A stretch of 20,196 nucleotides of DNA from a virus, in the IMG/VR virus record IMGVR_UViG_3300024054_000064, positions 1 to 20,196 of that record. One strand, written 5' to 3'. The position numbers and the translations under genes are program-made. The notes below the pieces were generated by a model. That model was not told the DNA's origin and did not search any database. It saw only the letters and a list, made by a program, of their open reading frames with translations. How positions within the stretch are numbered: position 1 is the stretch's first letter; the number at the start of each line of letters is the position of its first letter. Positions 5,993 through 12,633 of this stretch are shown here, piece after piece.

Positions 5993-8104
5993 TCACCTCA
6001 GTTGTGCGGCTTGAGCCCACCGCGTCATCATGGATGTGACCGTGAACGGATAGATATAGTCAGTGGAACTCGACAGACGGACCTGCATATTGACCGCGCA
6101 CCCCACCAGCTCTACTTCCGATGGAATCAACGTCTGGCCATCCCAAATAAATTCGTCCCAGTTAAGGCCGCTGCCATCCCAGTAGGCTTGACTGCCTAAG
6201 TTAGATTCATACTCGGCGGACGCAGGCTGGGGTTGCTCCGTGGAGTCCCCGTAGGCCAGCGAGTAGGCGAAGGTGAACGCGGCGTAGAAGTTCCCCTGGA
6301 TCTCCAGGGCGGCCTTGAGAAACTCTTTCAGCGTCCGCGGCTGCTTCATGGAGTTCCAGTTGAATGTGATGTACGCCTCGATGCTTGCCCCGTCGAAGGA
6401 CGATCCCTTGTCCATCTCGTAGACGTACCCGCCGGAAGCCGAGCCGGTGAGCATGACTTCGTCGCCGTTCGCTAATTGGCCGGTGTACGCGCAGTAGACC
6501 GCCGTTGGAAAGACCACCTGCATCGAGCCCAGGAGTTTCCCGTTCACCAGCGTCACGTAAAGTCCTGTGCCGTCTGTGAAAAATATGCGGTACTGGCTTT
6601 TCTGGCGACAGACGGTGGAATAGGCGACCCGCGACCGTTTATCGGAGATAAAGGTGCGAATGCCCCACGTCAGTGTGGCCTGCTCGAAATTCCCGTATTC
6701 ATGGACGGCATGAAGATCAATGAGGCCGTTGGCATCCATCGCGTATGTGCGACCGATGTTCTGTACGCTGTAATGCTGGGCGCCGACCCCCTCTTTGAAC
6801 GGCACGAGGTTCCACGTGGCCAGCGACTTGCCGTACAGAATATGCGTGTTCTCAAGGGCTGTGATTTCGAGGGCGGCGGTGTCTTGATTGCCCGGCTGAC
6901 GTTTCAGGCCGGTCACAGTGTCGCCGACCTGTAATTCGCTGGCTCCTCCGGCTGAACTCCAGTTGTAGGGCAGGCCTGGTCCTGAGTGAATAACGGAGGT
7001 TTGGAAGGCGAAGAAAAGAAAGTTTTTGTGCTCGCAAAGATGTTTCGGCGTGTCTGTGGATGTGCCCGTGGTGATCGGCACGGCCACCGTTCCGTCAAAC
7101 TCGAAGCCGCGGTTGACCCCGTCCACCCAATACAGCCGCCGGCTGCCCAGTGTCCCGGCGAAGTTGGCCCGCTCAAACTCAAACCTCCCCCCGGTCGAGA
7201 GCGTAATCGCGGTCTGGACTCCAGAGATGGTGACGGTCGCTCCAGAGCCAACGGATGTCGCTGCGCCAGCGGCGAAGTTTCCACCGGCCGGGGCATTAAT
7301 AATAAACCGCCCGGCAGCCGTGCCCGACCAGGCTCCAGATTGAAGAACTACTCGCCTGACGGTGGAAGTGACGCCTCCTTGGGTGAGGACATCGCCATCC
7401 AGGGCCGTCGCCGTGCCGCCGGCGGTAAAGCTGATCTCGTAAAAGAAGGACACCGCCGTCCATCCCGAGGTGGATGATTCATACATGACGGTCGCCGTGC
7501 CGCCTGCGTTGTCGCGGAAGGCGTAGATGTGATCGACGCCGGAGAAGACGCAATGCGCCACGCCACGAATCGGGCCGGAGCCAGGGACGGCCCCGATCAA
7601 CGCGCGGTACTCATCTGCCGCAAGATTGAGATATTGGGCGTTCTGGAGCGCGGTGAGGCTGACAGTTTGAGCCGTCGCTGTGCCAATGGTCGTCGAGCCG
7701 ACCTTGACGACCTCGGATGTCGTGAACGTGCCGGTGATCCGCGTCAGCACAACGTAGAGGCTTGACGTGGATACGGCAATAATGATGCCCGTGGCCCCAG
7801 AGGTCTGTCCCGTCAAGGTCTGGCCCGTAGAGGGAGTGTTGGTAAACGCCGTGACTTGGACGAGGGAGTACGCGGCATTCGAGGGTTTGGTCTGGCCATC
7901 GTACCGCTCGTAGCCGCTGATCCGGGCGTACCCGCCCGTCGGCGCCACCTCGAAGTTCTGGACATCGCGCAAGACGCCCGGCGGCAGGGAGAGGATGGGG
8001 GTCAGTTGATCCCACCCCCCTTTCATCTGGACGTAGTCGTACTGCGGCGACACGGCCTCTAGTGCCCGAAGCACGACGCGGTCACTGGCAGTCAGCACAT
8101 CCAT
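5993..8104 (-). CDS. Large tail protein (nozzle/stabiliser-like)
   Basis: A 703-residue, beta-rich protein with few charges. The opening helix and YDYVQMKGGWDQLTPILSLPPG, then NFEVAPTGGYARISGYERYDG, resemble the large tail-tube or nozzle proteins that cap short tails. The body has many YxxF/VYxxD-type strands (FFYEISF, RRLYWVDG, RGFEFDG, LFFAFQTSVIHSG), consistent with propeller-like blades. The order adaptor, small gene, this gene, fibre fits a short tail. ATG 8104 overlaps the upstream TAA by one base (TAATG), with GAGGG a few bases before. An earlier in-frame start at 8146 is less likely. Residues about 174-216 resemble the neighbouring 62-residue protein. The family name is inferred from position and composition. 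Confidence 0.7.
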   Translation of the reverse strand: MDVLTASDRVVLRALEAVSPQYDYVQMKGGWDQLTPILSLPPGVLRDVQNFEVAPTGGYARISGYERYDGQTKPSNAAYSLVQVTAFTNTPSTGQTLTGQTSGATGIIIAVSTSSLYVVLTRITGTFTTSEVVKVGSTTIGTATAQTVSLTALQNAQYLNLAADEYRALIGAVPGSGPIRGVAHCVFSGVDHIYAFRDNAGGTATVMYESSTSGWTAVSFFYEISFTAGGTATALDGDVLTQGGVTSTVRRVVLQSGAWSGTAAGRFIINAPAGGNFAAGAATSVGSGATVTISGVQTAITLSTGGRFEFERANFAGTLGSRRLYWVDGVNRGFEFDGTVAVPITTGTSTDTPKHLCEHKNFLFFAFQTSVIHSGPGLPYNWSSAGGASELQVGDTVTGLKRQPGNQDTAALEITALENTHILYGKSLATWNLVPFKEGVGAQHYSVQNIGRTYAMDANGLIDLHAVHEYGNFEQATLTWGIRTFISDKRSRVAYSTVCRQKSQYRIFFTDGTGLYVTLVNGKLLGSMQVVFPTAVYCAYTGQLANGDEVMLTGSASGGYVYEMDKGSSFDGASIEAYITFNWNSMKQPRTLKEFLKAALEIQGNFYAAFTFAYSLAYGDSTEQPQPASAEYESNLGSQAYWDGSGLNWDEFIWDGQTLIPSEVELVGCAVNMQVRLSSSTDYIYPFTVTSMMTRWAQAAQLR

Positions 8105-8292
8105 TAGCCCACCCTCACCCACGGATGTTCGCCATCTGTCACCCACATCACGGCATGTTGACCATCGGCATCATCGCGCAACGCATAGACGTTGCCCGAG
8201 GGCGCCCCGATGACCTCGCGAATCGGGCCAGTCCCAGGCACGGGGCCTCCGCCGAGCATCCTCCCGCAGACTACAATCACTTCGTCGTCCAT
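8104..8292 (-). CDS. 62-residue protein resembling one segment of the downstream tail protein
   Basis: Starts ATG 8292, overlapping the adaptor stop by one base (TGATG). GGGAAG lies nine bases upstream. Residues from PGTGPIREV to the end match the next gene's PGSGPIRGV segment. Shared features are PG(T/S)GPIR, an (I/V)YA(L/F)RD core with a following acidic/Gly turn, VM, and a Trp. The DNA agrees locally: CGAATCGGGCC occurs at 8219-8229 and 7566-7576. It may be a free-standing blade or a remnant of duplication that now assembles with the tail protein. I do not know a named family. The gene is intact and tightly coupled. Confidence 0.65.
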   Translation of the reverse strand: MDDEVIVVCGRMLGGGPVPGTGPIREVIGAPSGNVYALRDDADGQHAVMWVTDGEHPWVRVG

Positions 8293-9005
8293 CAGCAGAG
8301 ACTTCCCGCCAGGGCCACATCCGGCAAGCATTGTAGTTCCATCTGCGGCAACATCTGGTTATATTGCACAGCTCCCTCCTGGTAGATCGCCGGACTCCGC
8401 TCACTCGCCCCGTATTTCTTCATCACGGCATAGACGATGAGCATGAAATACTCCGCCGGGCAGGCCGGCACATCCGCATCCGCCGCTAATTGCACGGCTT
8501 TCCGGTAATAGTCCCCGGTCACGGTGTAGCCGGAGGCCGGCGTGGGCCCGAGTCCCACCGAATAGGACGGGTCGATCGTGACCTCATAGGGCCGCGTCCG
8601 CATGGATCGGTTGGCATTGAATAGCCAGATGTTCCGAAACTCCTCCCAATCTCGGTAGTTTAGGAACTGCTCATCGCTCGTGCCGGTAGCTGTGAGGTAG
8701 CACCGGAAGTTGCCACGGACCCACTCACGGAACTCACTGGCCGCCACGCCGACCGTGCCCGATCCGGTCCCGGTGGTGTAGAGGGTGGTTCCGTTCACGG
8801 TCGTCCAGGAAGCGGACAGGCGAAGGAATTTCCAGTCCCGATGGAGGTTCTGGATCTCCACCCACGCGGACGACGCCCACATGACCAGCCGCTGATTCAG
8901 CCCGGTCTGGCTCGTCACGGCCGACGGTCCAGTGCCCGGCACCCGGCACTCCCGCGCTGCCCGCTGAACGATGTCGAGAAAGTGCGCTGGGGCAACGACG
9001 GACAT
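8292..9005 (-). CDS. Head-to-tail adaptor protein
   Basis: A 237-residue protein with the pattern I know from phage adaptor/connector proteins: FLDIVQRAARECRVPGTGPSAVTSQTG at the start, then a helix with WASSAWVEIQNLHRDWKFLR. Next come a beta region ending in EFREWVRGNFRCYL, then YRDWEEFRNIW, GPTPASGYTVTGDYYRKAVQLAADADVPACPAEYFMLIVYAVMKKYGASE, and a C-terminal helix (QYNQMLPQM). Such proteins form a ring under the portal and link it to the tail. The stop of the upstream gene lies three bases before ATG 9005, and GGCGGGGG sits near it. Its place between head and tail genes supports the call. Confidence 0.75.
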   Translation of the reverse strand: MSVVAPAHFLDIVQRAARECRVPGTGPSAVTSQTGLNQRLVMWASSAWVEIQNLHRDWKFLRLSASWTTVNGTTLYTTGTGSGTVGVAASEFREWVRGNFRCYLTATGTSDEQFLNYRDWEEFRNIWLFNANRSMRTRPYEVTIDPSYSVGLGPTPASGYTVTGDYYRKAVQLAADADVPACPAEYFMLIVYAVMKKYGASERSPAIYQEGAVQYNQMLPQMELQCLPDVALAGSLC

Positions 9006-9008
9006 GCG

Positions 9009-9680
9009 TTACCCCCGCCCTCGCGACAACTGCATGAACCACTCCTGGTCTTCGCGTGAGGCCCCGATCAACGACATCTGCGTGCTGGAGACGAATTGGC
9101 GCCGGAGCCGATTCTGTTGGTCCTCGGTCGTATCATGGGACACTTTCATCTTCTTGGCCCGCAGCAAGTTCTCGATGAACTTCCGCTGAATGGTGATCTC
9201 CACCCCGCGCGGCAAATACCCATGCGATTGGATCAGCGTTCCGTCCTTGAGTCGCATGAACGGTTCCTGTCCACTGCAGGCCACGTAGTCCGTGAATTGC
9301 GGCAGGTTCTCATCGCCCGCGCTCTCGGCGATTACGACGGTCAGCCAGTCATTATTGAACTTCAGCCGTTCATGGTATTGGCGCCTGAGCATCCGTTGTT
9401 CCTCGGGCGTGACCACGATCACGTCAGGATCGAGGTCTAATGGTTCATCGATGTCCGTCACCACATCGGTCGGCTGTGAAATCTTGGCGTCCCCGCTGTG
9501 GACTTCCTTGCGCGGCTTTTTGGCCAGCGTGACGGCTCCCACCATAAAGGCCAGGCCCATCGTCGCAGCCGGATTCAGGACCAGATCAAGAACCCCGGCA
9601 TCGGACGCTAAGGCCGGGAGCGGCATCAGCGCCAAGACCGCCATAATCAGCACCCACCCGACAAAACTCTTGCGTGTCAT
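9009..9680 (-). CDS. Exported or membrane-anchored protein of unknown role in the head-tail module
   Basis: A 223-residue protein with GGAGG four bases before ATG 9680. Residues 1-25 form a signal peptide (MTRKSFVGW, hydrophobic core, PLPALA before SDAG). A second hydrophobic span covers about 32-52 (LVLNPAATMGLAFMVGAVTLA), then KKPRK. The soluble part (55-223) is charged and mostly helical, with PEEQRMLRRQYHERLKFNNDWL and a C-terminal helix rich in Arg/Gln/Glu. The topology fits a type I signal plus one anchor. It sits between the decoration gene and the adaptor, where a virion protein would be expected; a virion or assembly role at the membrane is possible. No family is recognised. Confidence 0.7.
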   Translation of the reverse strand: MTRKSFVGWVLIMAVLALMPLPALASDAGVLDLVLNPAATMGLAFMVGAVTLAKKPRKEVHSGDAKISQPTDVVTDIDEPLDLDPDVIVVTPEEQRMLRRQYHERLKFNNDWLTVVIAESAGDENLPQFTDYVACSGQEPFMRLKDGTLIQSHGYLPRGVEITIQRKFIENLLRAKKMKVSHDTTEDQQNRLRRQFVSSTQMSLIGASREDQEWFMQLSRGRG

Positions 9681-9698
9681 GGTTCCTCCCGGTGAAGT

Positions 9699-9722
9699 GG
9701 CGGGGTCCTTGCGAACCCCGCC
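9699..9722 (-). promoter_or_regulatory. Stem-loop without U-tract after the decoration gene
   Basis: GGCGGGGT (9722 to 9715 on the minus strand) and ACCCCGCC (9706 to 9699) make a perfect 8-bp GC-rich stem with an 8-base loop. It lies in the 68-base gap between the decoration gene and the membrane protein gene. There is no T-run after it. It may act as an mRNA stabiliser, processing site or weak pause rather than a terminator. Confidence 0.6.
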
Positions 9723-9748
9723 GGTTGTCCTTCCTCCCGACCGTCCGA

Positions 9749-10225
9749 TTACGAGGTCTGCGGCCGATCAGGAACGTCGTTGATGTCCACGAACGTCGCG
9801 GTCATCCCCGTTGCCGTCCAGTTGCTCGTCCCTGGAGTCCACGCCGATCCCGTGGACCCATTCTTGCAGACCACGTAGGCGAACGGTGCCAGCGTGTCCT
9901 TGATGGGCGGGAACTGCGGCGCGTACTGGTAGTTGTTGTTCGTGTCCAGGTCCACGGACGGCCCTTGCGCGGCCACCAAGTCGCCGGCGGCATTGCGACC
10001 CAAGATGAGCATACAGGCCTTGGATGCCGCAATCGACGTAAAGGCCGACCCGGTCGTGTGATCGGTCGAGGGAAACGCCTGATTGGTGAGGGCCGACCCT
10101 CGATAGGCTTTCCCCCTGATGGTGTACGGAACAACGCGGGACGTGGTTACGGTGGTGGTGGTCCCCGCCGATGACCCGGCCGCTTCGTTGGACCTTGTGA
10201 GAGGTGTGCCAAAATACTGATCCAT
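9749..10225 (-). CDS. Probable head decoration or minor capsid protein
   Basis: A 158-residue protein with AAAGGA seven bases before ATG 10225. It is Thr/Ala/Gly-rich, predicted mostly beta, with a flexible Thr/Ser start (GSSAGTTTTVTTSRV). Hydrophobic strands follow (ASKACMLILGRNAAGDLVAAQG; PFAYVVCKNGS), and the end is polar. It sits directly after the major capsid gene and is separated from it by a stem-loop, the usual slot for capsid decoration or stabilising proteins. This is inferred from position and composition; no family motif is recognised. Confidence 0.65.
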   Translation of the reverse strand: MDQYFGTPLTRSNEAAGSSAGTTTTVTTSRVVPYTIRGKAYRGSALTNQAFPSTDHTTGSAFTSIAASKACMLILGRNAAGDLVAAQGPSVDLDTNNNYQYAPQFPPIKDTLAPFAYVVCKNGSTGSAWTPGTSNWTATGMTATFVDINDVPDRPQTS

Positions 10226-10267
10226 GATCGTGTCCTTTCGCTAGATCGTGTTGAGTGGCTGCTCTTC

Positions 10268-10311
10268 GTGTGAGGATGGAGCCAGCCCAGGCCGGCCCCA
10301 CCCTCTCACAC
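10268..10311 (-). promoter_or_regulatory. Long intercistronic stem-loop just after the capsid gene
   Basis: It begins two bases after the capsid TGA. The outer arms GTGTGAG (10311-10305 on the minus strand) and CTCACAC (10274-10268) are perfect. An inner stem pairs GCCGGCC with GGCTGGC, with one G-U pair in minus-strand RNA that would be an A-C mismatch on the other strand. No U-tract follows. It is probably an RNA stability, processing or attenuation element that separates capsid from decoration output. Confidence 0.65.
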
Positions 10312-10313
10312 CG

Positions 10314-11393
10314 TCAGTTCGACAGGGCGACGGAGGCAACGTACGCCACCGCCATCCAGCCGTTGTTTTCCCGCATAACCCCCTTCCACCACATCGCCCC
10401 GACGTACCCGCGCTGCCCGAACTGATCGGACTTGCTCGGCACGCCGGTCGGGAGGAAGGTCGGCTTGATCGAGTCCATGCCGCGCACCGCGACATGGCTC
10501 CAAGCATCTTCGGCCATGATGATGACCGGGTAGACATCCACGCTCGACCCGCTGGTCGAGACGAACCCGCTGCCGCCCACGGAGGCCCCCGCGTCCTGCT
10601 GTTCGACCAGTTCCGGGCTCAGAATGAACCGGAACCGCTGGCACTTACCGACCTCGAACGGCAACGGCGTGCCCGAGGCGTATTCCACCGTCGGGGTGAA
10701 TCCCGTCAGCCGGCGGATGTCCGGCTCCAGGTTCGTGTGCCCGAACACGAAATAGCCCGCCTCGACCGGGTCCGTCCCGTAGTCACCCGAGGCCTTGAGG
10801 ATCTTCGTGACTTCCATCGCGTGGTTGGCTTGCAGGTTCCGCACGATGCGCTGGATCAGGTTGAGCGTCAGCCCCCCGTTCACCGTCGCGATGGACGTGC
10901 CGGTCCCACCGTAGAAGGTGTTCGTGCAGGCCTTCAGCTCTCCGTAGATGATCAGCTCGTTGACGAGCGTCACCCGCTCGCCCGTCTGCTTCGTCATCTC
11001 CTTGGGATAGTTGTCCTCGTAGAAATCCGAGGCCACATCCGTGTAGCCGAAGAGGCAGGCGTACTGCTGCATTACCACGGTCACATCCACCGGGGTAAGG
11101 CCTTCCGGGGTGGGCGTCACCCCTTCGGCCACCTGATGCGCCTGCACGACGGTCGCTGACCGATCACCGGTCCCGTCGATCTGCTGGGAGAACCGGTTTT
11201 GCGTGCTCGCGGTGGACGTGGTGGCCCCGTAGGGCAGGAACCGCCGCGCCACGTAGGTCTTGCTGTTGTTCTTCGGGAATTTCTCTGTCCGCCCGTGCTT
11301 CGAGAGCACTTCCCGGGGTTCTGCGTGTTTGAGAATACGGCCCTTGAACTTGCCGATCCGGGCCGCATTCCCGTCAAAGAGTTGCATGGACAT
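10314..11393 (-). CDS. Major capsid protein, N4-gp56-like family
   Basis: A 359-residue protein with AAGGAG seven bases before ATG 11393. The layout matches the N4-gp56 type major capsid family. The N-terminus is basic (GKFKGRILKHAEPREVLSKHG), followed by FPKNNSKTYVARRFLPYG and EGVTPTPEGLTPVDVTVVMQQY. The long spine helix is EMTKQTGERVTLVNELIIYGELK. The conserved C-terminal block is FVFGHTNLEPDIRRLTGFTP ... GKCQRFRFILSPEL, with YPVIIMAEDAWSHVAVRG later. Hundreds of copies would form the HK97-fold shell. The gene follows the scaffold by 26 bases, as expected. No proteolytic delta domain is obvious, consistent with a separate scaffold. Confidence 0.85.
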   Translation of the reverse strand: MSMQLFDGNAARIGKFKGRILKHAEPREVLSKHGRTEKFPKNNSKTYVARRFLPYGATTSTASTQNRFSQQIDGTGDRSATVVQAHQVAEGVTPTPEGLTPVDVTVVMQQYACLFGYTDVASDFYEDNYPKEMTKQTGERVTLVNELIIYGELKACTNTFYGGTGTSIATVNGGLTLNLIQRIVRNLQANHAMEVTKILKASGDYGTDPVEAGYFVFGHTNLEPDIRRLTGFTPTVEYASGTPLPFEVGKCQRFRFILSPELVEQQDAGASVGGSGFVSTSGSSVDVYPVIIMAEDAWSHVAVRGMDSIKPTFLPTGVPSKSDQFGQRGYVGAMWWKGVMRENNGWMAVAYVASVALSN

Positions 11394-11419
11394 TGTGAGG
11401 CTCCTTTGTCAGTGGAGGA

Positions 11420-12367
11420 TCAGGCGTCCCTGTATCCCTCCTCGAATCCATCTTGTCCTGTTGGGGCAGTCGGCATACTGCCGCCAGCCCCCTTCGGTTG
11501 CACCGCTGCTTCCTTCCTGGCCCGCCGATCCGGCTCGGTCTTGTTAGGTTTGACCTCCGGTGGAACGGCTGTGGCTTTCTCGAATTTAGTGATCGCCGCG
11601 TTGAGAATCAGCGGCGATTCGGTGCTCTCAATCTTCTGCCGGTATGCTTCCGGTTGCGTGGCCAGCCATTGTCGGAACGGCGTATTGGGCGGAGGCTCCC
11701 CGTTTGGACCGCTGAGGCCGATGATCTGCCCCCAGTCCTCGCGGAGTGCCGACATTTCATCGGCGGCCTCCGATCGAACCGACCCTGGCTTGGTGGTTGC
11801 CGGACTCTCGGCTGGCTTCGGTTCCGTGGCGGTTGCCGTCCCGGCGACCTTTGCCTGCCCGAGTTTCTTGTTCAGCCCCTCCAGAATGCTATCCGCCAAC
11901 TCTGGCCCAAACTCCTTGACCAGTGTGGGGAAATCATCCCGTGTCAGGGTCACTCCTTGCCCAGCCGGCGTTTCCGCCTGGATCTTCTTGATGGTGTCCT
12001 GCACGCTGCCCAGCCGGCCAAAGGTCTCGTCGAACTTCTGCTTCATCGCGGCCTTGAGCCCGTCCACTTCGCCCGCGGTCGCCATGAGCTTGTCGAGTTG
12101 ATCCTTGGTGATCGTCGCCGGTTCTGCGTGTTCCTTTTGAGCGTCCTGCTTCGGCTGGTCTGGCTTGGGTGCAGGTTCCGCCTTCACCGGTTCCGTGGCC
12201 TTGGCCTGTGTGGGTGCGGGTGTAGGCGCTTCCGTCTGAGCCGGCGTGGTCGTCGGCTTACCGGGAGCATCGTCGGTATACGCCGCATTGAGGGCGTCGG
12301 CCTCTACCTTCACCTCATCCACTGGCGGCACCACGGCCTGGTCTAATACCGCTCCTGCTTCTGGCAT
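11420..12367 (-). CDS. Capsid scaffolding protein
   Basis: A 315-residue acidic, Ala/Pro/Lys/Glu-rich protein with AGGAGG six bases before ATG 12367. An N-terminal acidic helix is followed by a Pro/Thr/Ala linker (about 35-85). A coiled-coil-like region comes next (about 86-130, DQLDKLMATAGEVDGLKAAM), then DDFPTLVKEFGPELADSILEGL, a further linker, and a basic C-terminal segment (DRRARKEAAVQPKG). Low-complexity, helical, non-membrane proteins between portal and capsid are typically scaffolds. They direct procapsid assembly through a charged C-terminus and then leave. The call rests on position and composition, since scaffold sequences diverge fast. Confidence 0.8.
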   Translation of the reverse strand: MPEAGAVLDQAVVPPVDEVKVEADALNAAYTDDAPGKPTTTPAQTEAPTPAPTQAKATEPVKAEPAPKPDQPKQDAQKEHAEPATITKDQLDKLMATAGEVDGLKAAMKQKFDETFGRLGSVQDTIKKIQAETPAGQGVTLTRDDFPTLVKEFGPELADSILEGLNKKLGQAKVAGTATATEPKPAESPATTKPGSVRSEAADEMSALREDWGQIIGLSGPNGEPPPNTPFRQWLATQPEAYRQKIESTESPLILNAAITKFEKATAVPPEVKPNKTEPDRRARKEAAVQPKGAGGSMPTAPTGQDGFEEGYRDA

Positions 12368-12381
12368 GGGCTCCTCCTTAT

Positions 12382-12401
12382 CGCTGGCCGTGTGGTCAGC
12401 G
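12382..12401 (-). promoter_or_regulatory. Weak stem-loop before the scaffold gene
   Basis: On the minus strand CGCTG (12401-12397) and CAGCG (12386-12382) can pair, with CC/GG able to extend the stem around one mismatch. It ends just before the AAGGAGGAG ribosome site of the scaffold gene. It has no U-tract. It is short and could be chance. Confidence 0.3.
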
Positions 12402-12408
12402 TGTGGGT

Positions 12409-12633
12409 CTAGCCGTCCTCTCCGGGCGGCGGTTCGACGATCGGCGCGTCCTGGTCAAAGGCCAGGGCACACTTCACTTCTGCAATCCGGCCAAGCAGTT
12501 CATTCCGCTCAGCCTCGGACATCCGGCCATCGTTTTGGGCGCGGAGTTCCGTGAGTCGTGTCTCGTAATGCTCCCGTATCCGCTTCCATAGCGGCTCGCT
12601 GCGCTCGTCGCGGCTAAGGAGTAAGGTCGTCAT
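12409..12633 (-). CDS. Small helical protein coupled to the portal gene
   Basis: A 74-residue protein whose ATG 12633 overlaps the portal stop as ATGA. It is highly charged and helical: LLSRDERSEPLWKRIREHYETRLTELRAQNDG, then SEAERNELLGRIAEVKCALAFDQD, and an acidic Pro-rich end. The pattern of an N-terminal (S)xDExxxPLW followed by two helices and RAQND is one I recognise from small conserved proteins next to phage portal genes. The function is not known to me. A chaperone or accessory role in portal or scaffold assembly is a guess from position. Confidence 0.7.
   Translation of the reverse strand: MTTLLLSRDERSEPLWKRIREHYETRLTELRAQNDGRMSEAERNELLGRIAEVKCALAFDQDAPIVEPPPGEDG

Noticed and set aside
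8105-8146. Longer N-terminus for the 703-residue tail protein starting at 8146
   Set aside because: The extra 14 residues overlap the upstream gene out of frame and have no ribosome site, while ATG 8104 overlaps the upstream stop as TAATG.
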